From: Chrysomallon squamiferum
Lineage: Eukaryota; Mollusca; Gastropoda; Neomphalida; Peltospiridae
Length of the DNA stretch: 64,000 nucleotides
Direction: 5' to 3'
Assembly: GCA_012295275.1 (NCBI GenBank)
Contig: CM022672.1
Location: forward strand, 1,886,443 to 1,950,442
In this document: piece by piece, positions 49,461-59,562 of the stretch
How positions within the stretch are numbered: position 1 is the stretch's first letter
How the letters are laid out: every line of letters begins with the position of its first letter
Made by a program: the position numbers and the translations under genes
The notes under the pieces: generated by a model
Seen by the model: the letters and a program-made list of their open reading frames with translations, nothing else
Told to the model about the DNA's origin: nothing
The model's database searches: none

Positions 49461-51016
49461 TGCTTTTTTCCCTCCTTCCCTCCTTCATATAAGGTTTCTT
49501 TATAAATAATTTTCATTATAAAAATATTTATAAAGCATTCCTCTCTCTCTCTGTCTCTCATAAACACTATTCACATTTATAAAAATTCAAACAAAAACAA
49601 AACATTCATGTATATACACCTATTACATAACCAGTATAACTAACAGATGCAATAACGCCAGTATGCTACATTCGCCTATACAGTTACACAATGTTTGGAA
49701 ATGACTGGAACAACATTCTTCTCACAGTCTGATCTCTAAACAGCTTCCAGAATTCACCAAGTATCACTGGCAGTGTTAGGACTACACACAGAAACAGTTA
49801 GCTTGCAACAACTGATGATATTTATCTCAATGGATGTGTTGTTTTCTACAGATGGAAAACAGATATTAAAGTTGAAAAAAAGAAGTGGCCCAAGCCCTTG
49901 ACTTTGTGGAATGGTTAATAGAAACTGTTTGATTCAAGCTGTTGTAAATATGTTTTTTTTGTATGTGTGTGTATATATATATATAATGTGTGTGTGTGGG
50001 TAATTGTATATGTATGCCATATATGTATGTTATGTGTGTGTATATGTGTTTGTACATATGTGTTTGTGTATATGATGTGTATGTGTTTGCATGTGTGAGT
50101 ATGTGTGTGCACATTCTGATTATGGAATGTTCTTAGCTTAACAGAAACATTCCTCTTTCCAGTTAGGATTTTTTAAATATATTCCTAACCAGACGTACCT
50201 ATTCCACAGTGTATCAGCTTGAGCACATAGGTGATGCAATACATGAACACAAGCCTCATGTAATTCATTCTGAGTCTGAACATATGTATGTAAATACACA
50301 CACACACATAAATGTATATGCATATCTATCCAGCTTCTGTGTGTGATTGTGTGAGTGTATATTTACATACATACATACATGCACACACACACACACACAT
50401 GCACATACATACATGCATGTACATATGTATCTATATAACATATATATGTGTGTGTGTGTGTATTTATTTATATTCAGAAAATAATTTTTGTAGCTTTATT
50501 TTTATAAACATTTTATGTACAAACAACATTTTCCTGATGATTTTTTTTTTTTTTTTTTTATTTTTTTACACCATTAACAAACACCTGTTTTGATGCTATG
50601 CCAAGTCTATGTAGATTTTGATAAAAATAAACAGAAATGGTCTCTCTCTCCCATTCTTTTTGCTGTGATTTACTGTAATTACCTCAAACCAGAAATACAG
50701 TATTTTGGGGGTGTTTTTTTTTTGTTGTTTTTTTCAGAAGAAACAGACTTACTTCATGTGAAATAAAAAGAAAGAAAATATTTAAGAAATTCCAGCTTGG
50801 ATACATTTTACCACGCTAACTAAATGGTGTGTCACGACAAAGATGCTTGAATCTTTACTGGCTGTGTTTAAGTTACGTCCCAGTAAAAGTTAATTATTTT
50901 CACCTTATGTGTTATAATTCTACCACATTCATTGATATTTCATACATCTTTATATAAAATAATTGCTAAAAAAATGTATTGTTATCTCCTATTAAAAACA
51001 ACTTTCATTCGCAAAA
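49459..51016. other. AT-rich stretch with TG/CA patches
   Basis: TG/TATG patches at 49965-50110, CA/CATA at 50298-50420, TG at 50447-50461, poly(T) at 50541-50567. No gene supported. Confidence 0.6.
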
Positions 51017-51045
51017 TAATAATAATAATAAAATAGTAATGATAA

Positions 51046-51080
<35 letters not shown>

Positions 51081-51147
51081 ATAATAATAACAATAATAAT
51101 AATGATATTAACAATAACAATAAATAAATAAATAAATAAATAAATAA
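51017..51147. repeat. Compound AAT/TAG/AATA array
   Basis: AAT units, then about 11 TAG units (51047-51079), then AAT/AAC and AATA units. Confidence 0.93.
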
Positions 51148-51279
51148 TGGACATAGGAATACATCAAAAATTAACAGGAGAAAGAAAATGAATCAGCCAT
51201 TTCAATCACTAAATGAACGAATGCTGTCAAGACATTTTAATATTAATAGTTGTTAAGTGCAAAATATAGGCTTACTGTA

Positions 51280-51860
51280 CGTGTAGCATATCAAGAAGTG
51301 TTTTTAGAAGTCACGAGGTATAACTGTGGCTTGTGTTTACTATGTACTGTTTTTAAGAGTCATGAGATACACATGTACCTTATATACTAATTAATATAAA
51401 CATGCATCAAAAAACTTTTTATGTATAAATAATGACGTATGACCGTGCCTTTATGTTAAATAAAAGTCAAATTAGATGCAATAGGCCTTACATATGCTGA
51501 TCAAACCAGTAAGTCTGTTAGGTGTTGTGAATGGCCATATAAATGTTCCTTCTTCAGCTATTAAAGTATTGTTTATAAACGTCATTAAGTATATAAATTG
51601 ACTGATGTGAAACACATACATATCATGTATTGGCTTTGAAAGTTATTAGTGTGTTTATGCTGATCAAGTATCCTTAAATATCATGTGATATTAAATGCAC
51701 ATTGTACACTTATATAAAAACCATATCATATATTGTTTTTGAAAGTCATGAGGTATAAAAGCACCTTACACACTGATATAAGAGGCAAATGAAATATTGT
51801 TTTTAAAAGTCATGAGGTATAAATGCGCCTTGTATTCTGGTCAATATAAAAAATTAAGCT
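51280..51860. repeat. Decayed minisatellite, about 50-65 bp period
   Basis: The clearest pair, starting at 51731 and 51795 (64 bp apart), shares TATTGTTTTTGAAAGTCATG and AGGTATAAA(A/T)GC(A/G)CCTT. Earlier diverged copies lie near 51297, 51345 and 51565. Confidence 0.75.
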
Positions 51861-52497
51861 AACAGTTATAATGGACTGAATGGTCAGTTAATGGACATGG
51901 GCTATCAATACATGATTACCAAACCATGAAAAATGGTAACAGTTGGTTCTTGAGTGAAAGCAATTAGATCAGTTGACATTTTATTAATTTATTCAGAAAC
52001 AATATAATCACTAAACTGTGTCAAATAAGTCTTGCTATATTACATATGCAAGTGTTAGTAAACTGAATATATATATAATGTTTGGTGATTAATTATACTG
52101 AAGTAAGTTCCTGATAAAATGGGACCAGTTATGAGTAGAATTAAATTATTGGAGTTTTGTGTCAAGTGAACGAAATGTTTCTGGAATTAAAGTTTCTACC
52201 TGAAGTGTTGAAAAACTGTATCAGTATTTTTCAAATTTGTTTTTTTACATAAACAAATCTAAGCAGTAAATTAATCAATTGTTATCAAAACAGATTAGGT
52301 TTTATTAAATATATCATAAATAATAATAATAACTATTATTATTTATTGTTACCTGGAGGAATCTAAATAACTGTTTGTTATGAAAATGGCAGTCAACTTT
52401 GTCTCAGACATATATACCACACTGTTTTGGTTTTTTTTTTTTTTGACAATATCTTTTTTCTCTCAGATTAATAAACACCATCACACAAGAAGCTTAC
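51861..52497. other. AT-rich stretch, no gene seen
   Basis: Poly(T) at 52431-52444. Nothing else recognised. Confidence 0.6.
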
Positions 52498-52532
52498 CTT
52501 AACGAGCTATATTTTGATCAGGCATAGTGATC
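52498..52532 (-). other. 35-nt exon-like segment with stops in all frames
   Basis: On the minus strand it is bounded by an acceptor (CTTTTAGTTCACAG) and a strong donor (TTAAG, then GTAAGC). All three frames contain a stop, so it could only be an untranslated exon or a poison exon introducing a stop. Confidence 0.2.
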
Positions 52533-52944
52533 CTGTGAACTAAAAGATACACAGTATACACTGAAAGCAGGTAGCTATTTTTGATGTGTGTCTATAGACT
52601 TACATCCAGTGCCTGCTATTTATTGCTCTTCCACTTAACAGCAAAAGCCAATTAACTATTGACATGCAACCTCTCTCTCTCTTTCTCCCTCCCCACAGAC
52701 ACACACACGACACACAACATAAGTACATTACAACAAAAGAAAAACATGCAAAGTAAAAAATAAAATAAAATAAAAATAAAAATCAAAGACAATTATGAAA
52801 TAAAACTAAAAAAAACATTCAATTAAAAATGAAAAAGGTATAGCAACACAAATGAGATGAAAATTGACAAAAAACAACAAACAACAAAGTTCTGTAAACT
52901 TCTTTCCCCCTACCACCCAAATAGGGCCTCGTCAACTGGCTTAC
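52533..52944. other. Stretch between exon-like segments
   Basis: A CT patch at 52671-52690 and AAAAT runs at 52755-52790. Nothing else recognised. Confidence 0.55.
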
Positions 52945-52978
52945 CTTGAACACTGGAACCGTATTCACTGTCAGACAT
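52945..52978 (-). CDS. Candidate alternative first coding exon A (11 codons)
   Basis: On the minus strand ATG at 52976-52978, in a fair context (ACCAAGATGT, A at -3), opens 11 codons plus one base. They read MSDSEYGSSVQ and end at a consensus donor (TTCAAG, then GTAAGC; GT at 52943-52944). The phase is 1, as in candidates B and C. The frame stays open upstream to an in-frame TAG at about 53033, reading AEGKELLCCVWIVNV, so either this is 5' leader or the exon has an upstream acceptor and is internal. The sequence just upstream (52980-53110) is clearly GC-richer than the surroundings, as expected of a promoter-proximal first exon. The product is not recognised. Confidence 0.45.
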
Positions 52979-53300
52979 CTTGGTCACGTTAACAATCCAA
53001 ACACAGCACAGCAGCTCCTTCCCCTCTGCTGTTTGCACCTATGTCCCCGTGAATGAAGTACCTACACTGTGAAATGGTTTCCTCAAACAGCAGACAGAGC
53101 CTGCTCCACAGCACTGGCAGCCATAATTTGTTTGGTATATGTATGTAAATACTTGGCAGTGCAGTACAAAAGAGGAATGTGACCTAATTGGTACCCATGG
53201 TGCTACCACAGTATTGGATACTACTTCCTTCATGTTGTAATTCCTACTGACATTACAATGTGAAGTCATCAAGCAATACTCATGGGGGAGAAAAACACAA
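52979..53300 (-). promoter_or_regulatory. GC-richer leader/promoter region of exon candidate A
   Basis: This stretch is unusually GC-rich for the window (for example CAGCAGAGGGGAAGGAGC on the minus strand). No TATA box stands out. Its frames carry no recognised protein. Role inferred from position. Confidence 0.3.
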
Positions 53301-53339
53301 CAAAAAAACATCTGAATATTCCAGCATATACCACACTAA

Positions 53340-54130
53340 TCTGTAGGTGTTTTTTTTTATTATTATTTACTTTTGTAGCCATATGTACCAACCCCACCCC
53401 TCTCACAGTTTATGTTTTGTTTTTTTATTCTGTAAGTAGAAATACAATACTTGATCTGAAATTATAAATCTGTAGGTTGATTCGACTTGCAGAGAAACAA
53501 ATTGATGGTTTTTACTGATTAATTTGTTGTAACCACAAACCAGCTTGTAATGTGTTTGTATTTCAAAGCAGAAATACAATGTTTAAAACCAGTAATATAT
53601 ATCTTTGTATGCATGTAACTATATAGAAAGTTTTTTTTGGTTATTGTTCAGTTTGAAAGAATTACCCAGCTTAAAGTGTATTTATATTTTCCAAGAAGAA
53701 ATGCATAATTAAGAACTAGTACTAGATATTTATACAGACAATCTACTTAAACAAAATAATAATTAAAAAAATAAAAACAACAAATTTGTATTTTTTAATT
53801 TTGTAGTTTATTTTCTAAGGACAAATGCATGGTTTAGAACTTACATAAACAATGAGATTTAAAAAATATGAATAATCTGCATTTTTTTTAATTCTATAGT
53901 TTGTAATCACTATTCCAACTTAGACTGTTGTTTCATAATAAAATTAAATGATTCTAAAAACCAATAACAGAACAGAAAAAAACTAATCTGTATATTTTAT
54001 TCTTCATTCGAACGACTGTATCAGCTTAAAGACCTATTTGCTGTTTCAGAGAAAAATCATTTGAGTTATAAATCCAGAGATAGCTATAAATCTACAGGCT
54101 ATCTATTGACTATCCAGAGACAAATGTTTC
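53340..54130. repeat. Strongly decayed tandem repeat, about 110-150 bp
   Basis: Recurring order of blocks: AATCTGTA(G/T)..., CAGCTT(A/G)..., GTTTGTATTTC/TTTATTTTC, AAG(A/C)AGAAATGCAT/ACAA, then TTAAGAAC/TTTAAAACC. About five copies, each heavily diverged. Confidence 0.55.
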
Positions 54131-54913
54131 ATAAGTATGCGGTGTAAACAAATGGCTTTTCCATCTCAGAATTCTTCAGTGACCAAGTTCAAAGAAAAAC
54201 AGAAAGGCTGTATGATATGTACTGTCTGATAACACAAGTATCCATCAAATGTGCAAACACTTGACTTAACAACAAACAACGTTAATGTTTTCTTAAGTAG
54301 AATTTACACTGTAACTGCAGTGAGATATGTGTGAGTGTTTTGAAGTGATGTTTTCATATATATCACTGGAAATATCTCATGTCTAACATTATATTTCAGT
54401 GATTTAGAAACCAAAAACCAAAGAGCAATGTAAAAGTGAAATTTAGATTGTATCAGATAATGAAACAGCAACTGAAAAATGAATCTCTCAGTGGAATTAT
54501 ATCAAATGTATATATTACATTATCTCTAATTCCAACTACATTATTCTAATAATACAATAATAAGCTATATTATTTCCAGCTTTGCTGTTATAACATTGTA
54601 ATATATAACATTATTATCCAATTCCAACTTTAAAAGGATAATGTTATTTTATGCAAGACTTTGTCATTGGTGATAACTGTCATGTGACTAATCACTAGAA
54701 CTATTAACATAATTTCCCATTCCAACTCTGGGTTGTAATTCCTTGGTAGAGCAAAAAGCACAAGTAACTGTTATTTTTGATAATAGTAATTTACAAATAT
54801 TATCATCAATGCTCTTTCCTGTGTCACCAAAGTCTTTGAAATATACCAAGTGAAGATGATCGAATGTCCAGTTTAGTCCAGTGATCTACCTCTTGTCTAC
54901 ATGTAACACTTAC
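54131..54913. other. AT-rich stretch, no gene seen
   Basis: TTATTATAACATTAT-like blocks near 54540-54720 may be a further decayed tandem pattern. Otherwise nothing. Confidence 0.5.
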
Positions 54914-54925
54914 CTTGTCCTTTAT
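54914..54925 (-). CDS. Candidate 12-nt microexon (phase 1 to 1)
   Basis: On the minus strand ATAAAGGACAAG is preceded by a long T-rich tract ending TTTTTAAAG and followed by a consensus donor GTAAGTG. Entered after the phase-1 exon at 55115, it adds four in-frame residues (Asp-Lys-Gly-Gln), leaves in phase 1 and contains no stop. That makes it a cassette compatible with both neighbours. Very short exons occur by chance, and the acceptor is AAAG rather than CAG. Confidence 0.3.
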
Positions 54926-55114
54926 CTTTAAAAATAAAAAAAAAATAAAAAAAATATGTATCTTGCAAAAGAAACCCATAACGCAGACAGATCAAAGATA
55001 ACAAATTCCACAGCTTCATTTAATACATTCCTAACATCACACCTCATTTGTCAGTGGTTTATTACAGAACTGACAAGCAACCGATTTCATATAATGTAAT
55101 AACGACATTCTTAC

Positions 55115-55197
55115 CAGCCTCAGTCTGAATAGCATTTTTTAATAAGTCCTTGCGAGATTTTTCAGAACTCAGTTTATGTAGTATATTTATATATTTA
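55115..55197 (-). CDS. Candidate internal coding exon (27 codons)
   Basis: On the minus strand an acceptor (TTTTTGTTTCACCAG) and donor (GAGGCTG, then GTAAGA) bound 83 nt. Only one frame is open: it enters in phase 2, reads KYINILHKLSSEKSRKDLL and then KNAIQTEA, and leaves in phase 1. The peptide is charged and probably helical, unlike the Phe/Ile-rich noise frames nearby. The entry phase fits the donor at 57901, and the exit phase fits the microexon at 54914 and the shared acceptor implied by the alternative first exons. The protein family is not recognised. Confidence 0.4.
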
Positions 55198-55241
55198 CTG
55201 GTGAAACAAAAATCATAATGGTTGTAAATTCTTTTTTAAAT

Positions 55242-55280
<39 letters not shown>

Positions 55281-56149
55281 CTCTCTTTCTTTCTATATAT
55301 GTATACAAGTAAGAAAAGAGAGCAATAATTCCACATATAATATATAAAACATAGCCCTAACAGTATTTAATCACACATTATTTCAAATATGTATAGAACT
55401 CTTTTGTGGACAAGTTATCTAATAATGTAAGCCATTAAAACCAGTATGACATTTTAGTAATGTTTTATATTATTTTTAATTCAATTCTACAACTAATTTA
55501 TATTTTTTTGGGGGGGGATCCTTCAATCACTAACTAACACCCCATAAGACTGAGTTAGCACAATAGTCTCTCTGAAGTCATGTGTTATTTGATTATTATG
55601 TTTTTTTTTTTTTTTATTTTTTTTTTTTTAAAATTATATTTTATTTTTAATTTTTAAATTTTATTTTATTATTATTATTATTACTATTATTATTATTTTT
55701 TTTATTTTTATTTTTTTTTTTTTTTAATCTTACCAGGATCATTATGTGTATAAAATCAAATGTGAGATATTTGTTGAATACAAAGTTACCAAAGCAGAAG
55801 TGTTTGGTATTTGAAAATAATTCCACAGAATTAAAGAAACACTTGGTACTATATCTGTTTCTAGCCACCCCCAAAATAATAATAATAAATAAGAACACTA
55901 GTTTATGTACAATTTATTTTTATTCAATTTTTATTTATTTATTTTTTTTTTTTTTTTTTTTCAGAATTATATCTGTCAGTATATATGTGGTATGTGTGCA
56001 ACAGTACAAATATGGGATGCATGAATGGATACACTTATGTTTGAGGCTAGGCTTGTGTTTGTGTTCATGAAAATATTTGTAGATTTTTATTTTTTATTTT
56101 AAATGTTAAAACAAATGTCTTTGAAATAAACCAAATGCAATTATTTTCG
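55198..56149. other. AT-rich stretch with TC and poly(T)
   Basis: (TC)n at 55244-55275, long T/A-rich runs with ATT at 55600-55730 and poly(T) 55941-55961. A donor-like CTGGTAAGAT at about 55734 follows a Phe-rich minus-strand frame that ends in phase 0 and cannot join the exon at 55115. Confidence 0.55.
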
Positions 56150-56466
56150 TCTACAGTCACCTTAAGTATAATGCTTTTGCTTTAAAACTAAATAAACAGT
56201 CTGAGGATTTTACCGTCAATGTATTATATTGCACAGCCCATGAAAATAACTCATTTTCATTAACCCTGGCCCAGGCCTGTAATTAGAGCGGCAGTTAACA
56301 TGATTAAGATATCGGGTTTAATGATCTCTTCTGGTGAATTATTTTCATTATCCCAAGTAGCTATTGGCATTAAAGGAGAAACCAGATGAACATCCATGTG
56401 TCTGTGTTCAAACTCTGGTGTCAGGTTCTCTGTTACATTGAGACACTGATTGCAAGTAAAAATGTT
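56150..56466 (-). promoter_or_regulatory. Candidate conserved element; also a 68-codon open frame
   Basis: Much less AT-rich than its flanks. It contains CCTGGCCCAGGCCTGTAATT, GCGGCAGTTAACATG and GATTAAGATATCGGG, with TAATTA-like and GATTA sites as in homeodomain-bound enhancers. On the minus strand a frame is open at 56260-56466; from ATG at 56395-56397 it begins MDVHLVSPLMPIATWD and ends in a hydrophobic stretch. An acceptor-like CAATCAG precedes it, but no good donor follows. I lean towards a non-coding element. Confidence 0.35.
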
Positions 56467-56633
56467 TCAAAGAAGATTGAAAAATCTCTTTGTCCCTCTC
56501 ATAATTTCTCTTTTTCTACTTTATGTGCATCTTTCTTGATCTTTCTCAGTGTTTGTCTCTTTCATATTTTTTTTTCTTTCTCTCTGTCTCCCTGAATCAC
56601 TGTCTTCATCTTCATAGCTGTCTTCTCTTTGTG

Positions 56634-56745
56634 CCTGCAGTCTGTCTGTCTGTCTGTCTGTTTATCTATATAATCTCTGTGTACCTATGTCTGTCTGTCC
56701 ATCTATTTCTATCTGTATCTATCTCTCTATCTATATACATTCACT
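56634..56745. repeat. Imperfect (TCTG)n/(TCTA)n array
   Basis: CTGT units at 56639-56664, then TCTA/TCTG mixtures. Confidence 0.88.
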
Positions 56746-57417
56746 TAAGAGTATTTATGCAAATGAAAGTACATTTTTACTCATATCACATATTTTTCAT
56801 CTTTATTTACTGACAGATTATTTAAAAACTTAAACAATGTTATACCTTTAAAAATTAGTAATTAATGACATTGCTATAAAAATAACAGATAATTATCTTT
56901 TTCCAGCAAAAAAAAAAAAAATAATAAAAATAAAATAAAACCCCAAAATATAAGGATCAGATGGGAGCAGTATTTAATGTGTAATTCCAAAACCTTTATT
57001 TGACAAATCAAATTCACTATAAAGCCACATGAAACTGATTTCATCAAAACTCAAATATAAAGAGTGACAATGTCACTTGTTCTAAAACTTAACAGAATTT
57101 GACAAATACTCTTTAGACTGGTTTGAATATTGTTTAATTTGGTAACCTTCATCGTGATTTAACAATCTGATTTTGTCTAATACTATGTGGAATCAAATCT
57201 TGCTTCGTAATAACATTTTAATTAATTTAATTCTTATTCAGTTAATTTTTCTTATTTGTATTATTATTATTGTCACATTTTCAATAATTTGTGAAAAGTT
57301 CTGATAGTAAAATTTAAAAACTTTTTAAATTATATTTTGTTGAATGTTTTTGTTCATCTGATTTTCTTCATACCTTTTAGAGAGTAATATTTTTATATGC
57401 AGTCATATATGTTTATA
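56746..57417. other. AT-rich stretch, no gene seen
   Basis: Poly(A) near 56909-56922. Nothing recognised. Confidence 0.6.

Positions 57418-57473
<56 letters not shown>
57418..57473. repeat. (TG)n microsatellite
   Basis: About 55 bp TG; a second short TG patch lies at 57539-57556. Confidence 0.95.
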
Positions 57474-57474
<1 letters not shown>

Positions 57475-57778
57475 GAATGTAGTATCATAAGAATATGTGT
57501 GTCTGTATGTGTATATAGGAATATAGCGTGTACAAAAATGTGTGTGTGTGTGTGTAAATTGAATGATTTTAAACAGACATAACAGAAATATAAAGTAAGA
57601 ACTATAAGACGAAGCTTTGTTCATCATTTTTATAGAAAAAAAAAATATATATTTTAGATTTAAATAACTGCCTTAAAAAATGAAAAATAGATAATATAAA
57701 TAAATTTATAAAAATACAAAAATGGAAGAAATTAACTTTCAATCTATATAAGAACAATTCAGATATGCAACAGACACT

Positions 57779-57779
57779 C

Positions 57780-57826
<47 letters not shown>

Positions 57827-57853
57827 TAACAATAATAATAATAATAATAATAA
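57779..57853. repeat. (AAT)n trinucleotide array
   Basis: About 25 units with AAC interruptions. The poly-Leu frame across it is an artefact. Confidence 0.95.
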
Positions 57854-57900
57854 CATAAATAAATTTCAAAAATACAAAACATGGAAACTATTTCACTTAC

Positions 57901-57945
57901 CAGGTGAATAACGAAGATTCAGTTATAGATTTAAGAGACGTTGTC
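57901..57945 (-). CDS. Possible exon upstream of 55115 (14 codons)
   Basis: On the minus strand the segment ends at a consensus donor (TTCACCTG, then GTAAGTG). Only one frame is open into it, reading TTSLKSITESSLFT and leaving in phase 2, which is exactly the phase needed by the exon at 55115. The left boundary is uncertain: an AAAAAG acceptor gives 45 nt and a CGAAG acceptor about 76 nt. Neither has a strong pyrimidine tract, and no start codon is available. Confidence 0.25.
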
Positions 57946-57988
57946 CTTTTTAAAAATTCATGTGTAAAATCAGTTCCTTCGTGTTATC

Positions 57989-58216
57989 TTAAAATAGACG
58001 CCAGATCAGGAAAGTGGAAGTTTTCAATACATAATTAATATTACCATCAACAACAAGAGCTGTTTCTGTGTTTTCCCAGCCTCCTTCAATCATTGATTTG
58101 ATGTGTTTACATTGTCCTGCATTCAAACATTGACTCAAAGTTACCTGTGCAGGTGCATAATTAATTACACCTGGGACCTCAGTGATAGCACTGATTAAAA
58201 ACGGCTTGTGACTTTC
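57989..58216 (-). promoter_or_regulatory. Candidate conserved element; also a 75-codon open frame
   Basis: A compact, less AT-rich stretch. Its minus strand has a 75-codon frame without an initial Met (SHKPFLISAITEVPG early, QCKHIKSMIEGGWENTETAL later) closed by TAA at 57989-57991. The same bases are rich in regulatory-type sites: TAATTAATTA, paired E boxes CACCTG/CAGGTG, TGTAAACA (forkhead-like) and ATCAATGATTG. No convincing acceptor or donor frames the open frame (only a weak CACAG/GTAACT). It lies just upstream of the possible exon at 57901. Either an enhancer-type element or an exon of unknown family. Confidence 0.4.
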
Positions 58217-59528
58217 TCAGTTAAATTAGTGTACTCTCAAAAACAAGACTTTTTTAACAGAGTTGTTGATCTTATCGTTTTCACCCTTTTGTTTCTGTTT
58301 CTGTTATTATGATTATTATTAATTTTATTTAACATTATCATTATTATTATTTCTGTTATTATTATCATTTAGCATTATTATTGTTGTTGCTATTTTTATT
58401 ATTATTATTTCATTTTTAAAAATTATTATTTGAACTGATGAATTTTATCATTTTATTATATTCTAATAACTTTAATCTCTATCAAGCATAAATGTATATT
58501 TATCAAAAAGACAAAGTAGCTGCCAGTATCAGTAAAAGATCTACTTGGACAAATTAATCCCTGGGATCAATTATAAAACAAAGAAGTGCTTTATAAAAGT
58601 GAATAAAATAACACAGATGTATTAGCAGTGTTTCTCTAATATTTTTACTTTGCTAATAAAGATATAACTACATTGTCTGACACTATCTGAAAAGGTTTAC
58701 AAAAATAAATGTTAGAACTTTTGTCTATAACAAATGTATTCTAAATAAAAAAATATATATTATATTGATAAATCAGGCACACAGCCCTGGTTAGAACAGG
58801 AAATAATAACCTCATTACTAACCTAACTGTTGTACTGAGAAGGAATGATTCAGAAGCCTTTTGAAAGACTGTTCTAACTACAGAACTACAACTTGAATTA
58901 ATTTATCATATAATTTAAAAAATTTGGTCCTAAAACAAACAAACAATTTTCAATATGCTAACTGTTTAAGGATATATAACAACTGGCTTTGCCAAATATA
59001 ATTCTGAAAGTTCAAGCAACCCTGTTGTGAGGTATGACCTCTAACTTAGCCAAAACATTCTGTCTAAAACAGTTATGCGAGATACATCAGCACAACCTTT
59101 CACTTACTAAGCATAAACCAAGTGCTGATGAAAGGTGATTTACCAATAAAAGCTGATCCTTTGATCCCATTATCTCCAAATGGACTATCTTATTTCACCA
59201 GCAAATAAACCCACAATGGCAGGAACAAGAGAAGAATTATCTGATTACTCATATGAAATTACCAGATTTTTTTCAATAAAACAAAGGCAATACCAAAAAT
59301 ATATGGATTGCAAAGTTCCCTGTATGAGAAGAGTATGATATAAATGATATGGAAATTACCCATATAAGGATGCCATTAAGTGGGAGTTAATTCCACTGAA
59401 TCTACTAAAACTGGTAATGTTATTCTGTTAATGTAATTATGACTTGCTTTACATACAGCAATGAAAAGAAGTCTGTGATGAGAAGGTAATGTGGGATGTA
59501 TCAGAAGAACAAAAGTGATTAATTTTAT

Positions 59529-59562
<34 letters not shown>

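Noticed and set aside
25985-55197. Naming the minus-strand gene (a calcium-channel beta subunit, a cAMP phosphodiesterase or another multi-promoter signalling gene was considered)
   Set aside because: No domain or diagnostic motif of any family is visible in the candidate exons. A name would be a guess from architecture alone.
55734-55860. Minus-strand frame ending at donor-like CTGGTAAGAT
   Set aside because: Very Phe-rich, AT-driven sequence; leaves in phase 0, which would read a stop at the start of the exon at 55115.
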